From Nocardia rhizosphaerihabitans (GTDB lineage: Bacteria; Actinomycetota; Actinomycetes; Mycobacteriales; Mycobacteriaceae), in contig NZ_BMNE01000002.1 in the NCBI RefSeq assembly GCF_014646295.1, positions 869,440 to 933,439 on the forward strand: a DNA stretch of 64,000 nucleotides, read 5' to 3'. This document shows positions 16,485 through 24,828 of this stretch, one piece after another (position 1 is the first letter of the stretch; each line of letters begins with the position of its first letter). Below the pieces are notes generated by a model, which saw only the letters and a program-made list of their open reading frames with translations, made no database searches and had not been told where the DNA came from. Both the position numbers and the translations under genes were made by a program.

Positions 16485-17395
16485 CCGCCCCGCTGCTGCG
16501 GGATGTGACCCTGCGTGACGGCTTGCAGCTCACCGGCAAGGTGCTGCCCACCGAGCAGAAGATCGACGTCGTCCGGCGGCTGCTGGCCGCGGGCGTGCCC
16601 GCGCTGGAGATCGGCTCGATGGCCCGGCCGGACCTGGTGCCGCCGATGGCCAACTCGCTCGAGCTGATCGCCGCGCTCACCCCGGACGAGCTGGCGAAAT
16701 GCTGGGTCTGGGTGGCCACGCCCCGGCACATCGAGAAGGCGGCCGCCGCCGGTGCGCGCAACTTCCAGTACTGCTTCTCGGTCTCCGACAGCCACAACAA
16801 GGCCAATATCGGCCGCGACACGGAGGCTTCGGTCGCGGCCATGCCCGATGCGATCCGCCTCGCTCAGGAGGCGGGCGGTGAGATCCAGCTCTGCCTGGCC
16901 ACCAGCTTCACCTGCCCCTTCGAGGGTGCGGTCGACCCCGCGCGGGTCCTGGCCATCGCCAACGATCCGCGCACCGACGGCGCCGCCGACATCGTGCTGG
17001 CCGACACCCTCGGCCAGGCCCACCCCGGTCAGGTGAGCGCGCTGGTCTCGGCGGTCCGCGACCGCACACCCTCGCGCCGCATCGTCTTCCACGGCCACGA
17101 CACCTGGGGCATGGGCGTGGCCAACACCCTCGCCGCCGTCACGGCGGGCGCGACGATGGTCGACGGCTCCCTCGGCGGCCTCGGCGGCTGCCCCTTCGCC
17201 CCCGGCGCCAGCGGCAACACCGCCTCCGAGGACATCCTCTTCGCGACCCGCCCCGACTGGTTCACCCCGGCCGCCCTGGCGAGCCTGGTCGGTCTCACCG
17301 AGGAGCTGCTCGCCGACCTCGGCGAACCCAATCGTTCCCGCACCGCGGAAGGCGCGCGCTCGAAGGCAGCAGCCTTCGACTGGGTCATCACGTAG
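16481..17395 (+). CDS. Hydroxymethylglutaryl-CoA lyase family protein
   Basis: 304 residues, HMGL-like TIM barrel. It cleaves HMG-CoA (or a related hydroxyacyl-CoA) to acetyl-CoA and a keto acid. The catalytic and metal sites are visible: RDVTLRDGLQ at the start, VLADTLGQAHPGQ, the metal ligands in FHGHDTWGMGVAN, and the signature GGLGGCPFAPGASGN with its catalytic cysteine. The ATG at 16481 is chosen because it overlaps the stop of the mini-gene and directly precedes the conserved barrel start; an in-frame upstream ATG would add unrelated sequence. It acts in leucine or branched-acid catabolism with the CoA-transferase. Confidence 0.88.
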   Translation: MTAPLLRDVTLRDGLQLTGKVLPTEQKIDVVRRLLAAGVPALEIGSMARPDLVPPMANSLELIAALTPDELAKCWVWVATPRHIEKAAAAGARNFQYCFSVSDSHNKANIGRDTEASVAAMPDAIRLAQEAGGEIQLCLATSFTCPFEGAVDPARVLAIANDPRTDGAADIVLADTLGQAHPGQVSALVSAVRDRTPSRRIVFHGHDTWGMGVANTLAAVTAGATMVDGSLGGLGGCPFAPGASGNTASEDILFATRPDWFTPAALASLVGLTEELLADLGEPNRSRTAEGARSKAAAFDWVIT

Positions 17396-17450
17396 GCATC
17401 GGGGAGATCCCGGATGGCGCGGTTCCCGGTCGGCAGACAGACTGGACACC

Positions 17451-18227
17451 ATGACTTCGCACGCCATGGGCACCGAGGCCGTCGATGCGGCGGCCGCCAC
17501 CGAGATCGCGGCCGCCGCGCAAGACCTGGTCAAGTTGTATGGATCGGGAGACACACAGGTCAAGGCCTTGGACGGGGTGTCGGCTGACTTCGCGAAGGGG
17601 GAGTTCACCGCGATCATGGGCCCCTCCGGCTCGGGCAAGTCGACGCTGATGCACTGCCTGGCCGGGCTCGACAGCGCGAGCGAGGGCCATGTCCGCATCG
17701 GCGACACCCCGCTGACCGGGCTGTCCGACAAGCAGATGACCGCGCTGCGCCGCGACCGGATCGGGTTCGTCTTCCAGGCGTTCAACCTGGTGCCGACGCT
17801 GACCGCGCTGGAGAACATCACCCTCCCGCTCGACATCGCGGGCCGCAAGGTCGACCAGGAGTGGCTCGACACCGTCGTCAAGCGCCTCGGCCTCGGCGAC
17901 CGGCTCGAGCACCGGCCCTCCGAGCTGTCCGGTGGCCAGCAGCAGCGCGTCGCGTGCGCCCGCGCCCTGGTGGGCAAGCCGGAGATCATCTTCGGCGACG
18001 AGCCGACCGGCAACCTGGACTCGCACTCCTCCGGTGAGGTGCTCTCGATCCTGCGCGCCTCGGTCGACGAGTTCGAGCAGACCGTCGTGATCGTCACCCA
18101 CGACCCGCGCGCGGCCGCCTACGCCGACCGCGTGGTGTTCCTCGCCGACGGCCGCATCGTCGACGAGCTGCGCGATCCGACCCAGGATTCCATCCTCGAC
18201 CGGATGAAGGCGCTGGAGACCCGATGA
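17451..18227 (+). CDS. ABC transporter ATP-binding protein (MacB/LolD type)
   Basis: 258 residues. Walker A GPSGSGKST, Q-loop in RIGFVFQAFNLVPTLTALENI, signature LSGGQQQRVACARAL, Walker B IIFGDEPTGNLD and H-loop VTHDPRAAAYADRV are all intact. The ENITLPL and GNLDS segments are typical of the LolD/MacB/FtsE clade, which works with FtsX-like permeases by mechanotransmission rather than substrate passage through the membrane. The ATG overlaps nothing upstream; the stop overlaps the permease start (ATGA). It energises the permease encoded next. The ~25 N-terminal residues before the ABC fold are alanine-rich, so a second ATG at 17466 is also possible. Confidence 0.92.
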   Translation: MTSHAMGTEAVDAAAATEIAAAAQDLVKLYGSGDTQVKALDGVSADFAKGEFTAIMGPSGSGKSTLMHCLAGLDSASEGHVRIGDTPLTGLSDKQMTALRRDRIGFVFQAFNLVPTLTALENITLPLDIAGRKVDQEWLDTVVKRLGLGDRLEHRPSELSGGQQQRVACARALVGKPEIIFGDEPTGNLDSHSSGEVLSILRASVDEFEQTVVIVTHDPRAAAYADRVVFLADGRIVDELRDPTQDSILDRMKALETR

Positions 18228-20755
18228 ACAACCCGATGCGCAAGGTCGCCTTGCGCAATCTCGCCGCGCACAAGGTGCGGCTGGCGTTGACCCTGCTGTC
18301 GGTGGTGCTGGGCACCGCCTTCATCTCCGGCTCGTTCGTCTTCACCGATACCTTGCAGCGCACCTTCGACGGCATCTTCGAAGGCCAGGCCCAGGGTGTC
18401 GACGTGCGCGTCGGCCCCAAGGACCGGCAGTCGCTCGGCGTGCCGACCAATATCGTGGACGCGCTGGCCAAGACCGACGGCGTCGACCGCGTCGCCCCGG
18501 CGATGAACGGCCCGGTGGTGCTGCTCCAACCCGACGGCAAGAAGGCCGTGCAGACCGGTGGCGCACCGAGTTTCGGTCTGTCCTACCTGCCGCCGGACAA
18601 ATCGGTCGAAGAGCCGAACACGTTCGTCGCGGGTGCCGCGCCCACTCAGCCGAACGAGATCGCGCTCAACACCAGCGGCGCCGAGAAGGCCGGGCTGCGG
18701 GTCGGCGACAAGACCAAGGTGCTCATCCCGTCCAAGGGTGACCCGTTCGAGGTGACCCTGTCCGGCGTCTACGAGATGCCGGGTACCGAGGGCGGCGGCG
18801 TTGTCGCGGTGATGTTCACCGAACCGCAGGCCCGCAAGCTGTTCACCGACGGCTCGCATGTCGCCTACGCCGATATCGCGGCCGCACCGGGCGTCTCGGC
18901 CGACGACCTGCGCGACCAGCTCGCCGCCGGCCTGCCCAACTACAAGGTGCAGAACGCCGACGAGGTCCGCGAGGACATGAAGAAGGAGGTCTCCGAGGCG
19001 CTCACCTTCATCAACTACTTCCTGCTCGCCTTCGGCGCGATCGCGCTGATCGTCGGCACGTTCATCATCTACAACACCTTCTCGATGATCGTGGCCCAGC
19101 GCCTGCGCGAACTGGCGTTGCTGCGCGCGATCGGCGCGAGCCGCCGGCAGGTCGGCCGGTCGGTGGTCGGTGAGGCCGTCGTGATCGGCCTGATCGGCAG
19201 CGCGATCGGTCTCGCCGCGGGCATCGGGCTGGCGTTCGGGTTGTCGGCGTTGCTGAACGCCTTCGATCTTGGCCTGCCCACCGGGTCGCTGACGGTGCTG
19301 CCACGCACCGCGATCGTCGCCCTGCTCGTCGGCCTGATCGTCACCGTGGCCAGCGCCTACGCGCCTGCTCGCCGCGCCGCGAAGGTGCCGCCCGTGGAGG
19401 CCATGCGGTCCGAATTCGCCAGCGCCGGTGACTCGTTGCATGTGCGCACCGCCGTCGGTGCGGTCATGGCCGTGGCCGGTGGCGTGCTCGTATACGTCGG
19501 CGCCCAGGGCACCGGCAAGGGCTCGGCGGTGACCGTCGGCATCGGTGCGCTCGGGTTGATCCTGGCCGTGCTGCTCGCCGCGCCCGCGCTGTCGCGGCCC
19601 ATGGTGCTCGTGCTCGGTGTGCTCACCCGGCCGTTCGGCTCGATCGGGCAGATGGCCCGCAACAACGCCGTGCGCAATCCGCGCCGCACCGCGGCCACCG
19701 CGTTCGCGCTCACCCTCGGGCTGATGCTGGTCTCGGCGATCGGCATCCTCGGCGCCTCGGCCAAGACCAGCGTCGGTGTGCTGATCGACAAGGGCGTGAA
19801 GGCCGAATACGTGCTCGCCGGTCCGCAGATGATCGGTGCGCCGCTCGGTGCGGTGGACGCCGTGCGCACCCAGGTGCCCGGGGTCAGCGATGTCACCGGG
19901 ATCAGGGTCGTCGCGTTCAAGGTCGGTGACGAGCAGATCGTCGCCACCTCCCCGGACGGCCCGATCGACCCGGTGATGGACATCGACGTGCTCAGCGGGT
20001 CCACCACGATCGGTGCGAACGAGCTGCTCGTCGACGAGACCGAGGCGGGCGATCGCGGCTGGAAGGTCGGCGACAAGATCACCATCACCAGCCTCGACAG
20101 CAAGAAGCTCGAGCTCATCGTCGGTGGCGTCTTCGCCAACTCGCCGCTGCTCGGCGCGATGGTCGTCGACCCCGGTGTCTACGAGCAGTTGATGCCGCCG
20201 AGCCTGCGCACCAATGCCTTCGTGCTGGTGAAGGCGGAGCCCGGCACCGATCTCACCGCCATGCGAACGAACCTGGAGAAGGCCACCGAACCGTTCGTCG
20301 TCGTGCAGGTGCAGGACCACGAGCAGTTCAAGGGCGCACAGGGCCAGCAGATCAACACCCTGCTCGCCATCCTCTACGGCCTGCTGGCGCTGGCGGTGGT
20401 GATCGCCGTCCTCGGCATCATCAACACCCTCGCCCTGTCGGTGGTCGAACGCCGCCGCGAGATCGGCATGCTCCGCGCCGTCGGCACCCAGCGATCCCAG
20501 GTGCGCCGCACGATCTACCTGGAGTCCATGCTGATCGCCATCTTCGGCGCGATCGTGGGCCTGGTCTTGGGCATCGCCCTCGGCGTCGGCTTCCTACGCA
20601 CCCTGCGTGACCTGGGCATCGACCAGATCACCATCCCGTGGTCGCAGTTGGTCGCCGTGCTGATCGCCTCCGGTATCGTCGGCGTCCTCGCCGCCGTCTG
20701 GCCCGGCGTCCGCGCGGCCCGCACACCCCCGCTGGCCGCCATCGCAGACCTGTAG
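18224..20755 (+). CDS. FtsX-like ABC transporter permease, two-domain
   Basis: 843 residues. Ten predicted transmembrane helices in two FtsX units: an N-terminal helix (LALTLLSVVLGTAFISGSFVF), an extracytoplasmic domain (about 50-250), three helices (about 265-385), two joining helices (about 405-460), a second N-terminal-type helix (TAFALTLGLMLVSAIGILGAS), a second extracytoplasmic domain (about 515-700), and a last group of three helices ending before GVRAARTPPLAAIADL. The cytoplasmic loops ERRREIGMLRAVGTQRSQVRR and AQRLRELALLRAIGASRRQVG are the coupling motifs that touch the ATPase. Such duplicated permeases in mycolata export or extract lipids or lipoproteins; the cargo here is unknown. 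Coupled to the ATPase gene and followed by a hairpin terminator. Confidence 0.9.
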   Translation: MNNPMRKVALRNLAAHKVRLALTLLSVVLGTAFISGSFVFTDTLQRTFDGIFEGQAQGVDVRVGPKDRQSLGVPTNIVDALAKTDGVDRVAPAMNGPVVLLQPDGKKAVQTGGAPSFGLSYLPPDKSVEEPNTFVAGAAPTQPNEIALNTSGAEKAGLRVGDKTKVLIPSKGDPFEVTLSGVYEMPGTEGGGVVAVMFTEPQARKLFTDGSHVAYADIAAAPGVSADDLRDQLAAGLPNYKVQNADEVREDMKKEVSEALTFINYFLLAFGAIALIVGTFIIYNTFSMIVAQRLRELALLRAIGASRRQVGRSVVGEAVVIGLIGSAIGLAAGIGLAFGLSALLNAFDLGLPTGSLTVLPRTAIVALLVGLIVTVASAYAPARRAAKVPPVEAMRSEFASAGDSLHVRTAVGAVMAVAGGVLVYVGAQGTGKGSAVTVGIGALGLILAVLLAAPALSRPMVLVLGVLTRPFGSIGQMARNNAVRNPRRTAATAFALTLGLMLVSAIGILGASAKTSVGVLIDKGVKAEYVLAGPQMIGAPLGAVDAVRTQVPGVSDVTGIRVVAFKVGDEQIVATSPDGPIDPVMDIDVLSGSTTIGANELLVDETEAGDRGWKVGDKITITSLDSKKLELIVGGVFANSPLLGAMVVDPGVYEQLMPPSLRTNAFVLVKAEPGTDLTAMRTNLEKATEPFVVVQVQDHEQFKGAQGQQINTLLAILYGLLALAVVIAVLGIINTLALSVVERRREIGMLRAVGTQRSQVRRTIYLESMLIAIFGAIVGLVLGIALGVGFLRTLRDLGIDQITIPWSQLVAVLIASGIVGVLAAVWPGVRAARTPPLAAIADL

Positions 20756-20760
20756 ATCTT

Positions 20761-20803
20761 CGAACGGGCTCGCTGGTGACGCCGTCGGTGGCGAGCCCGT
20801 TCG
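20761..20803 (+). terminator. Hairpin terminator after the ABC exporter operon
   Basis: A perfect 13-base stem (CGAACGGGCTCGC / GCGAGCCCGTTCG) with a 17-base loop, starting 5 bases after the permease stop codon. Confidence 0.75.
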
Positions 20804-20876
20804 CAATTAGGCCGGATTACGGGCTGCGGCTGGCGGAATCTACCAGCGAGGCAACAGAGTTCGCGATTGCACTGGC

Positions 20877-20882
20877 TAAGGT
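20877..20882 (+). promoter_or_regulatory. -10 box for leaderless 67-residue gene
   Basis: TAAGGT ends 7 bases before the ATG at 20890, with no Shine-Dalgarno sequence between. Confidence 0.45.
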
Positions 20883-20889
20883 CTCCACC

Positions 20890-21093
20890 ATGAGTGAGCG
20901 TGTTGCAGGAAAGACGTTCTCCACGCCTGAAGAGGCTGGCGTTGAAGCTCCTACACCCGAGGAGATCAGGGAGTTTCGGCGCATGTTCGACGAGGCTGAG
21001 CGGTTGCGAGATGCAGTCGCGCCAGAAGATCGAATCATGATGGGGCCGAAGTTCTATGACGATATCGCGGGGACCGAATTCGAACAGCGTTGA
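20890..21093 (+). CDS. Small acidic hypothetical protein (67 aa)
   Basis: Starts MSERVAGKTFSTPEEAG, with EAPTPEEIREFRRMFDEAERL forming an amphipathic helix and an acidic tail ending GPKFYDDIAGTEFEQR. No cysteine, signal or membrane helix. Its base composition is lower in G/C than the neighbours (for example GAAGTTCTATGAC), which may mark recent acquisition. The leaderless-type promoter and a coherent helical protein make it likely to be real. Possibly an antitoxin-like or regulatory peptide, but there is no toxin-like gene beside it. No function is claimed. Confidence 0.55.
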   Translation: MSERVAGKTFSTPEEAGVEAPTPEEIREFRRMFDEAERLRDAVAPEDRIMMGPKFYDDIAGTEFEQR

Positions 21094-21182
21094 CCTGGTC
21101 CCATGCCTGGTATGTGACGGCTTTTTCTGACTTGGGTCGGTCCGTTGTTTCTTCGAGCTACCGGGGTATCGGCCCGATCCGC

Positions 21183-23492
21183 CTACGCCGGGTACCGGTC
21201 GCGCCAGTCCTGGGTGGGTAGTCCGTCGTCGGTCTGGGGTGGGGTGAGGCCGAATTCGGTGCAGTAGTCGGTGGCGAGGCGGTCCAGGGCGGTTCGGGCA
21301 TCGACGGTGTCGGACCAGCGGCGGGGGAGTGCGGCGCGGCCGTAGCGGGCGCCGAGGAGGCTGCCTGCGATCGAGCCGGTGGCATCGCTGTCCCCGGAGT
21401 GGTTGACCGACAACAGGAGTCCCGTGCGGACGATCTCGTTGGCCGCGCCGCCCCGGAATTCTGCGGCGAGCACGGCGAACACGGCGATGGCCAGTGCCTC
21501 GGGGCCGATCCAGCCCTGGCCGAGGGATTCGACCTCCTCGGGGGTCGGTCCGCGACCGGCGCGCGCGGTTGCGTCGGCCAGCGCGACCGCGGAATCGAGG
21601 GCAGCCGAGGTTTCCTCGTGGTCGGGGTAGGTCGCCAGTTCGGCTCGGGCGCGGGCGAGCGCCGTCGTGGTGTCGTTTCCCCGGGCGAGCTGGTAGATCA
21701 GCGCCGACAGGGTGCCCGCGGGCAGCCAGCCGCTGGGATGGCCGTGCGTCAGTGCGGCCGCGTCGCAACCCAATTCGAAGATTGCCCCGGTGGCCGCGCC
21801 GGAACGGTCGGCGGCGTAGCCGAATCCACACGGTGCCGCGCGCATCACCGCGCCGCTGCCCTTGGACTGGTTGATCGGCTGTTGGCGGGTGCCCAGCGGT
21901 GCGGTGGGTGCGCGTCGCGCCGCGGCCTGCCGCAGGGCCGTGTACACCGAATTCGCCACGCCCCGTTGCTCGATCAGTTCGGGGTAGCCGCTGAGTGAAC
22001 TGTGCAGCGCGAAGGGTTGGTCGGGCAGCTCGACGACCTGACCTCGTAACCAGACGAGCATGCCCTGCTGCAGCAGGCCCATGGTCGCTCCGCCGATGCC
22101 CTTGGCCCGCGCCCGCACCGAACCGCGGATCAGCGCCTCCACCGTGAACGCGGTCAGCTGCGTCTCCTCCGAGATCCGCAGTGGGTCGGCGTCGGTGAGG
22201 CCCGCCTGCCCGTAGTGCGCACGGATCTGCCGCAGCGACCTGGTCTCGATCGGTGCGCCGAGCGCGTCTCCGATCGCGCCCCCGATCAGGCAACCGTGCA
22301 CCGCGTTCAGCCACACCGAGCCTGCACTGGCCACGGCGTCGCTGCTGCGGCGCGGGTATTCGAGCCGGGGTGCCAGGGCAGCCGAGCCGTCACCTCGCTG
22401 CCCGGCGCGCCGACCGGATGCCGGGGAGGCAGCGGCGGTGTCGGAGTGCCGGTCCGGGTGCCGGGTGTCGATCCGTGGCCCGCTGCCGACCGACGTCATG
22501 CCACGCGCGGTCGGGTCGAGCCGGTGCGACAGGTCCGGTTCCGCGGCTCGACGTGGCTGGGACTCCGTGCGGGCCGGATTCGCGGTACCGGTCGCGGGCC
22601 CAGGGCCGCTTCCACGGAGGTCGGGCCCGGGCCGGGATTCCGGGCCTCGGCGGCGGATGGCTTCGGCGAAGGCCGCCGCGAACTCGGTGCAGGTGGGGAA
22701 CCGCCGGGCGGGTTCCTTGGCCATGGCCTTGGCGAGAACGGCGTCGACCGCGGCCGGCAGCGGAGCCGATCGCCGGGTGCTGGCCCGCGGGGGAACGGCG
22801 GTGAGGTGGCCGAGCATGACGGTCGCCGGATTGGGTGCGTCGTACGGACCGGTGCCGGTGAGCAGCCGGAAGATGGTGCAGGCTAAGGAGTACTGGTCGC
22901 CTCGACCGTCCAGGGGCGCGCTGCTGAGCTGTTCGGGGGAGGCGTAGGCGATGGTGGCGGTGAACTGGCCGGTGCGGGTGAGGCCGCCGGTGTCGTCGAG
23001 GAGTTTCGCGATGCCGAAGTCGGTGAGCAGCACCCGCTCGTCGAAGCCCGCGCCGACGCCCGCGGTCCGGGACAGCAGGATGTTGGCCGGTTTCACGTCG
23101 CGGTGCAGCACGCCCTGACGGTGCGCGTAGTCCAGCGCGCTCGCCGTCTGGGTGACGATCTGCGCGATCCGCTCCACCCCGAACTGCTGGGCAGGCACCG
23201 CCGCCGCGTCGACACCGTCGACGAACTGCATGGCGATCCACAACCGGTCCTCGTCGACGCCGCGGTCGTAGACGGTGATGATGTTCGGGTGGTCGAGCTG
23301 GGCGACCAGATCGGCTTCCCGTTCGAACCTGGTCCGGATCTCGAAGTCGGTGAACAGGTCGCGGTGCATGAGCTTGAGCGCGGTCAGCCGCGGCAGCCGC
23401 CGATCACGGGCCGCGTACACCGCGCCCATCCCGCCGCGCCCCAGCTCCCGTTCGATGACGAACCCGGCGAACACCTCCCCGCGCCGCAACAT
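21183..23492 (-). CDS. Serine/threonine kinase fused to an ADP-ribosylglycohydrolase domain
   Basis: 769 residues in two enzymes joined by a flexible linker. Kinase (1-280): GRGGMGAVY (18-26), K40, HRD 130-132, DFG 158-160, YASPEQLSS; it is a paralog of kinases 1-3. Linker 281-393: Arg/Pro/Ser-rich, no membrane helix. ARH/DraG-like domain (about 394-725): GGAIGDALGAP (404-414), SEETQLTAF (441-449), GSGAVMRAAP (545-554), THGHPSGW and HSGDSDATGSIAGSLLGA (698-714). The C-terminal metal Asp pair (D701, D703) is kept, but the usual N-terminal Asp-Asp is Glu-Glu (E442-E443). The family removes ADP-ribose from proteins or metabolites. The gene lies 56 bases downstream of the VWA gene on the same strand and is probably the last gene of that operon. 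Confidence 0.88.
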   Translation of the reverse strand: MLRRGEVFAGFVIERELGRGGMGAVYAARDRRLPRLTALKLMHRDLFTDFEIRTRFEREADLVAQLDHPNIITVYDRGVDEDRLWIAMQFVDGVDAAAVPAQQFGVERIAQIVTQTASALDYAHRQGVLHRDVKPANILLSRTAGVGAGFDERVLLTDFGIAKLLDDTGGLTRTGQFTATIAYASPEQLSSAPLDGRGDQYSLACTIFRLLTGTGPYDAPNPATVMLGHLTAVPPRASTRRSAPLPAAVDAVLAKAMAKEPARRFPTCTEFAAAFAEAIRRRGPESRPGPDLRGSGPGPATGTANPARTESQPRRAAEPDLSHRLDPTARGMTSVGSGPRIDTRHPDRHSDTAAASPASGRRAGQRGDGSAALAPRLEYPRRSSDAVASAGSVWLNAVHGCLIGGAIGDALGAPIETRSLRQIRAHYGQAGLTDADPLRISEETQLTAFTVEALIRGSVRARAKGIGGATMGLLQQGMLVWLRGQVVELPDQPFALHSSLSGYPELIEQRGVANSVYTALRQAAARRAPTAPLGTRQQPINQSKGSGAVMRAAPCGFGYAADRSGAATGAIFELGCDAAALTHGHPSGWLPAGTLSALIYQLARGNDTTTALARARAELATYPDHEETSAALDSAVALADATARAGRGPTPEEVESLGQGWIGPEALAIAVFAVLAAEFRGGAANEIVRTGLLLSVNHSGDSDATGSIAGSLLGARYGRAALPRRWSDTVDARTALDRLATDYCTEFGLTPPQTDDGLPTQDWRDRYPA

Positions 23493-23548
23493 CGCCTCAC
23501 CCCGTTCACCGAACCCGACCGCTGTGCAGCCTAGCGAAACTCACGGTC

Positions 23549-24712
23549 TCACACGGCCGGAGCGTGAGTGTCGGCCCAGTGCGTGATGTCGCCGCGGTCC
23601 AGGGCGGTGGCCAGCAGGTCGGGGAATTTGTCCGGGGTGCAGGCGAAGGCGGGGATGCCGAGAGCCGCGAGCGCGGCGGCGTTCTCGTGGTCGTAGGCGG
23701 GCGCGCCCTCGTCGGACAGCGCGAGCAGGACCACCACCTGCACGCCTGCCTCCTTCATCGCGTTGCACCGGCGCAGCATCTCCTCGCGCACCCCACCCTC
23801 GTAGAGATCGGAGATGAGCACGAACAGGCTGTCGGTGGGCCGGGTGATCAGCGACTGCGAGTAGGCGATGGCGCGATTGATGTCGGTGCCGCCGCCGAGC
23901 TGGGTGCCGAACAGCACGTCGACCGGATCGCTGAGCTGCTCGGTCAGGTCGACGACCTCGGTGTCGAACACCACGAGCGACGTCTTCAGCGAGCGCATCG
24001 ACGCCAGGACCGCACCGAACACCGACGCGTAGACGACACTGGCCGCCATCGACCCGGATTGGTCGATCGCCAGCACCACATCGCGCTGGATCGACTGCGC
24101 CTTGCGCCCGTAGCCGACCAGCCGTTCCGGGACCACGGTCCGGTGCTCGGGCAGATAGTTGGCCAGGTTCTTGCGGATGGTGCGATCGAAATCGATGTCG
24201 CGCAACTTCGGCCGGTGGGTACGGGCAGCGCGATTGATGGCGCCCGAGACCGCGGCGACGGTCTTGGCAGCGATGCGCCGCTCGATCTCACGCACCACCT
24301 TCTCCACCACCATCCGCGCGGTGGCCTTCGTGGTCTCCGGCATCACCCGATTGAGGCCGAGCAACGTACCCACCAGATGCACATCGGGTTCCACCGATTC
24401 CAGCAGTTCGGGCTCGAGCAGCAACTGCGTGAGATTCAGCCGCTGCACGGCATCGCGCTGCATCACCTCGACCACGGTCGCGGGAAAGTAGGTGCGGATG
24501 TCACCGAGCCAGCGCGCCACCCGCGGCGCCGAACCTCCCAGCCCGCCGGACCTTTTCGTCGACCCGCCCGCCTCCCCGGTGTTGTAGAGCGCGCCGAGCG
24601 CCTGATCCATCGCCTGATCAGGGCCGGAAGACAGGCCGCCGAGCTGTTCTTCGGCGGCTTGGCCGAGAACGAGCCGCCATCGGCGCGAATGGGTTTCGTC
24701 GGTACCGGTCAT
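23549..24712 (-). CDS. VWA-domain protein of a MoxR-VWA module
   Basis: 387 residues. The N-terminal ~200 residues are helical (RWRLVLGQAAEEQLG, VARWLGDIRTYFPATVVEV) and the C-terminal VWA domain (about 208-375) has a complete metal-ion-dependent adhesion site: DQSGS (D217, S219, S221), T276 in GGGTDIN and D302 in ISDLYEGG. VWA proteins of this type are partners of MoxR AAA+ ATPases, coupling ATP hydrolysis to binding and remodelling of a client. The MoxR gene lies two genes upstream in the operon. The ATG overlaps the stop of a 39-residue mini-gene in an ATGA junction, which decides the start. Cytosolic. Confidence 0.88.
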   Translation of the reverse strand: MTGTDETHSRRWRLVLGQAAEEQLGGLSSGPDQAMDQALGALYNTGEAGGSTKRSGGLGGSAPRVARWLGDIRTYFPATVVEVMQRDAVQRLNLTQLLLEPELLESVEPDVHLVGTLLGLNRVMPETTKATARMVVEKVVREIERRIAAKTVAAVSGAINRAARTHRPKLRDIDFDRTIRKNLANYLPEHRTVVPERLVGYGRKAQSIQRDVVLAIDQSGSMAASVVYASVFGAVLASMRSLKTSLVVFDTEVVDLTEQLSDPVDVLFGTQLGGGTDINRAIAYSQSLITRPTDSLFVLISDLYEGGVREEMLRRCNAMKEAGVQVVVLLALSDEGAPAYDHENAAALAALGIPAFACTPDKFPDLLATALDRGDITHWADTHAPAV

Positions 24713-24828
24713 GCGTACTGCTCCTGGTGATCGAGCGAGGTCGGGTGCGGGGCGTCGGCGCGCGCCATACCGGTCTGGGATCTCCCGCCGGGAACGGGTT
24801 CGCTGCTCGCGGGCGGTGAGGTCGTCAT
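24709..24828 (-). CDS. Coupled 39-residue mini-protein between DUF5682 and VWA genes
   Basis: ATG at 24828 overlaps the TGA of the DUF5682 gene (ATGA), and its own TGA overlaps the ATG of the VWA gene (ATGA again), so ribosomes can pass through all three. The peptide begins MTTSPPASSEPVPGGRSQTG and ends DHQEQYA. Third positions are about 80% G/C. It is hydrophilic and Pro/Ser-rich, with no motif. It may be a short-lived regulatory peptide, a linker remnant of a once fused protein, or only a translation bridge. Confidence 0.5.
   Translation of the reverse strand: MTTSPPASSEPVPGGRSQTGMARADAPHPTSLDHQEQYA

Noticed and set aside
18119..20320. 733-residue minus-strand frame opposite the permease gene
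   Set aside because: Shadow of the FtsX permease; His/Arg/Asp-rich without motif.
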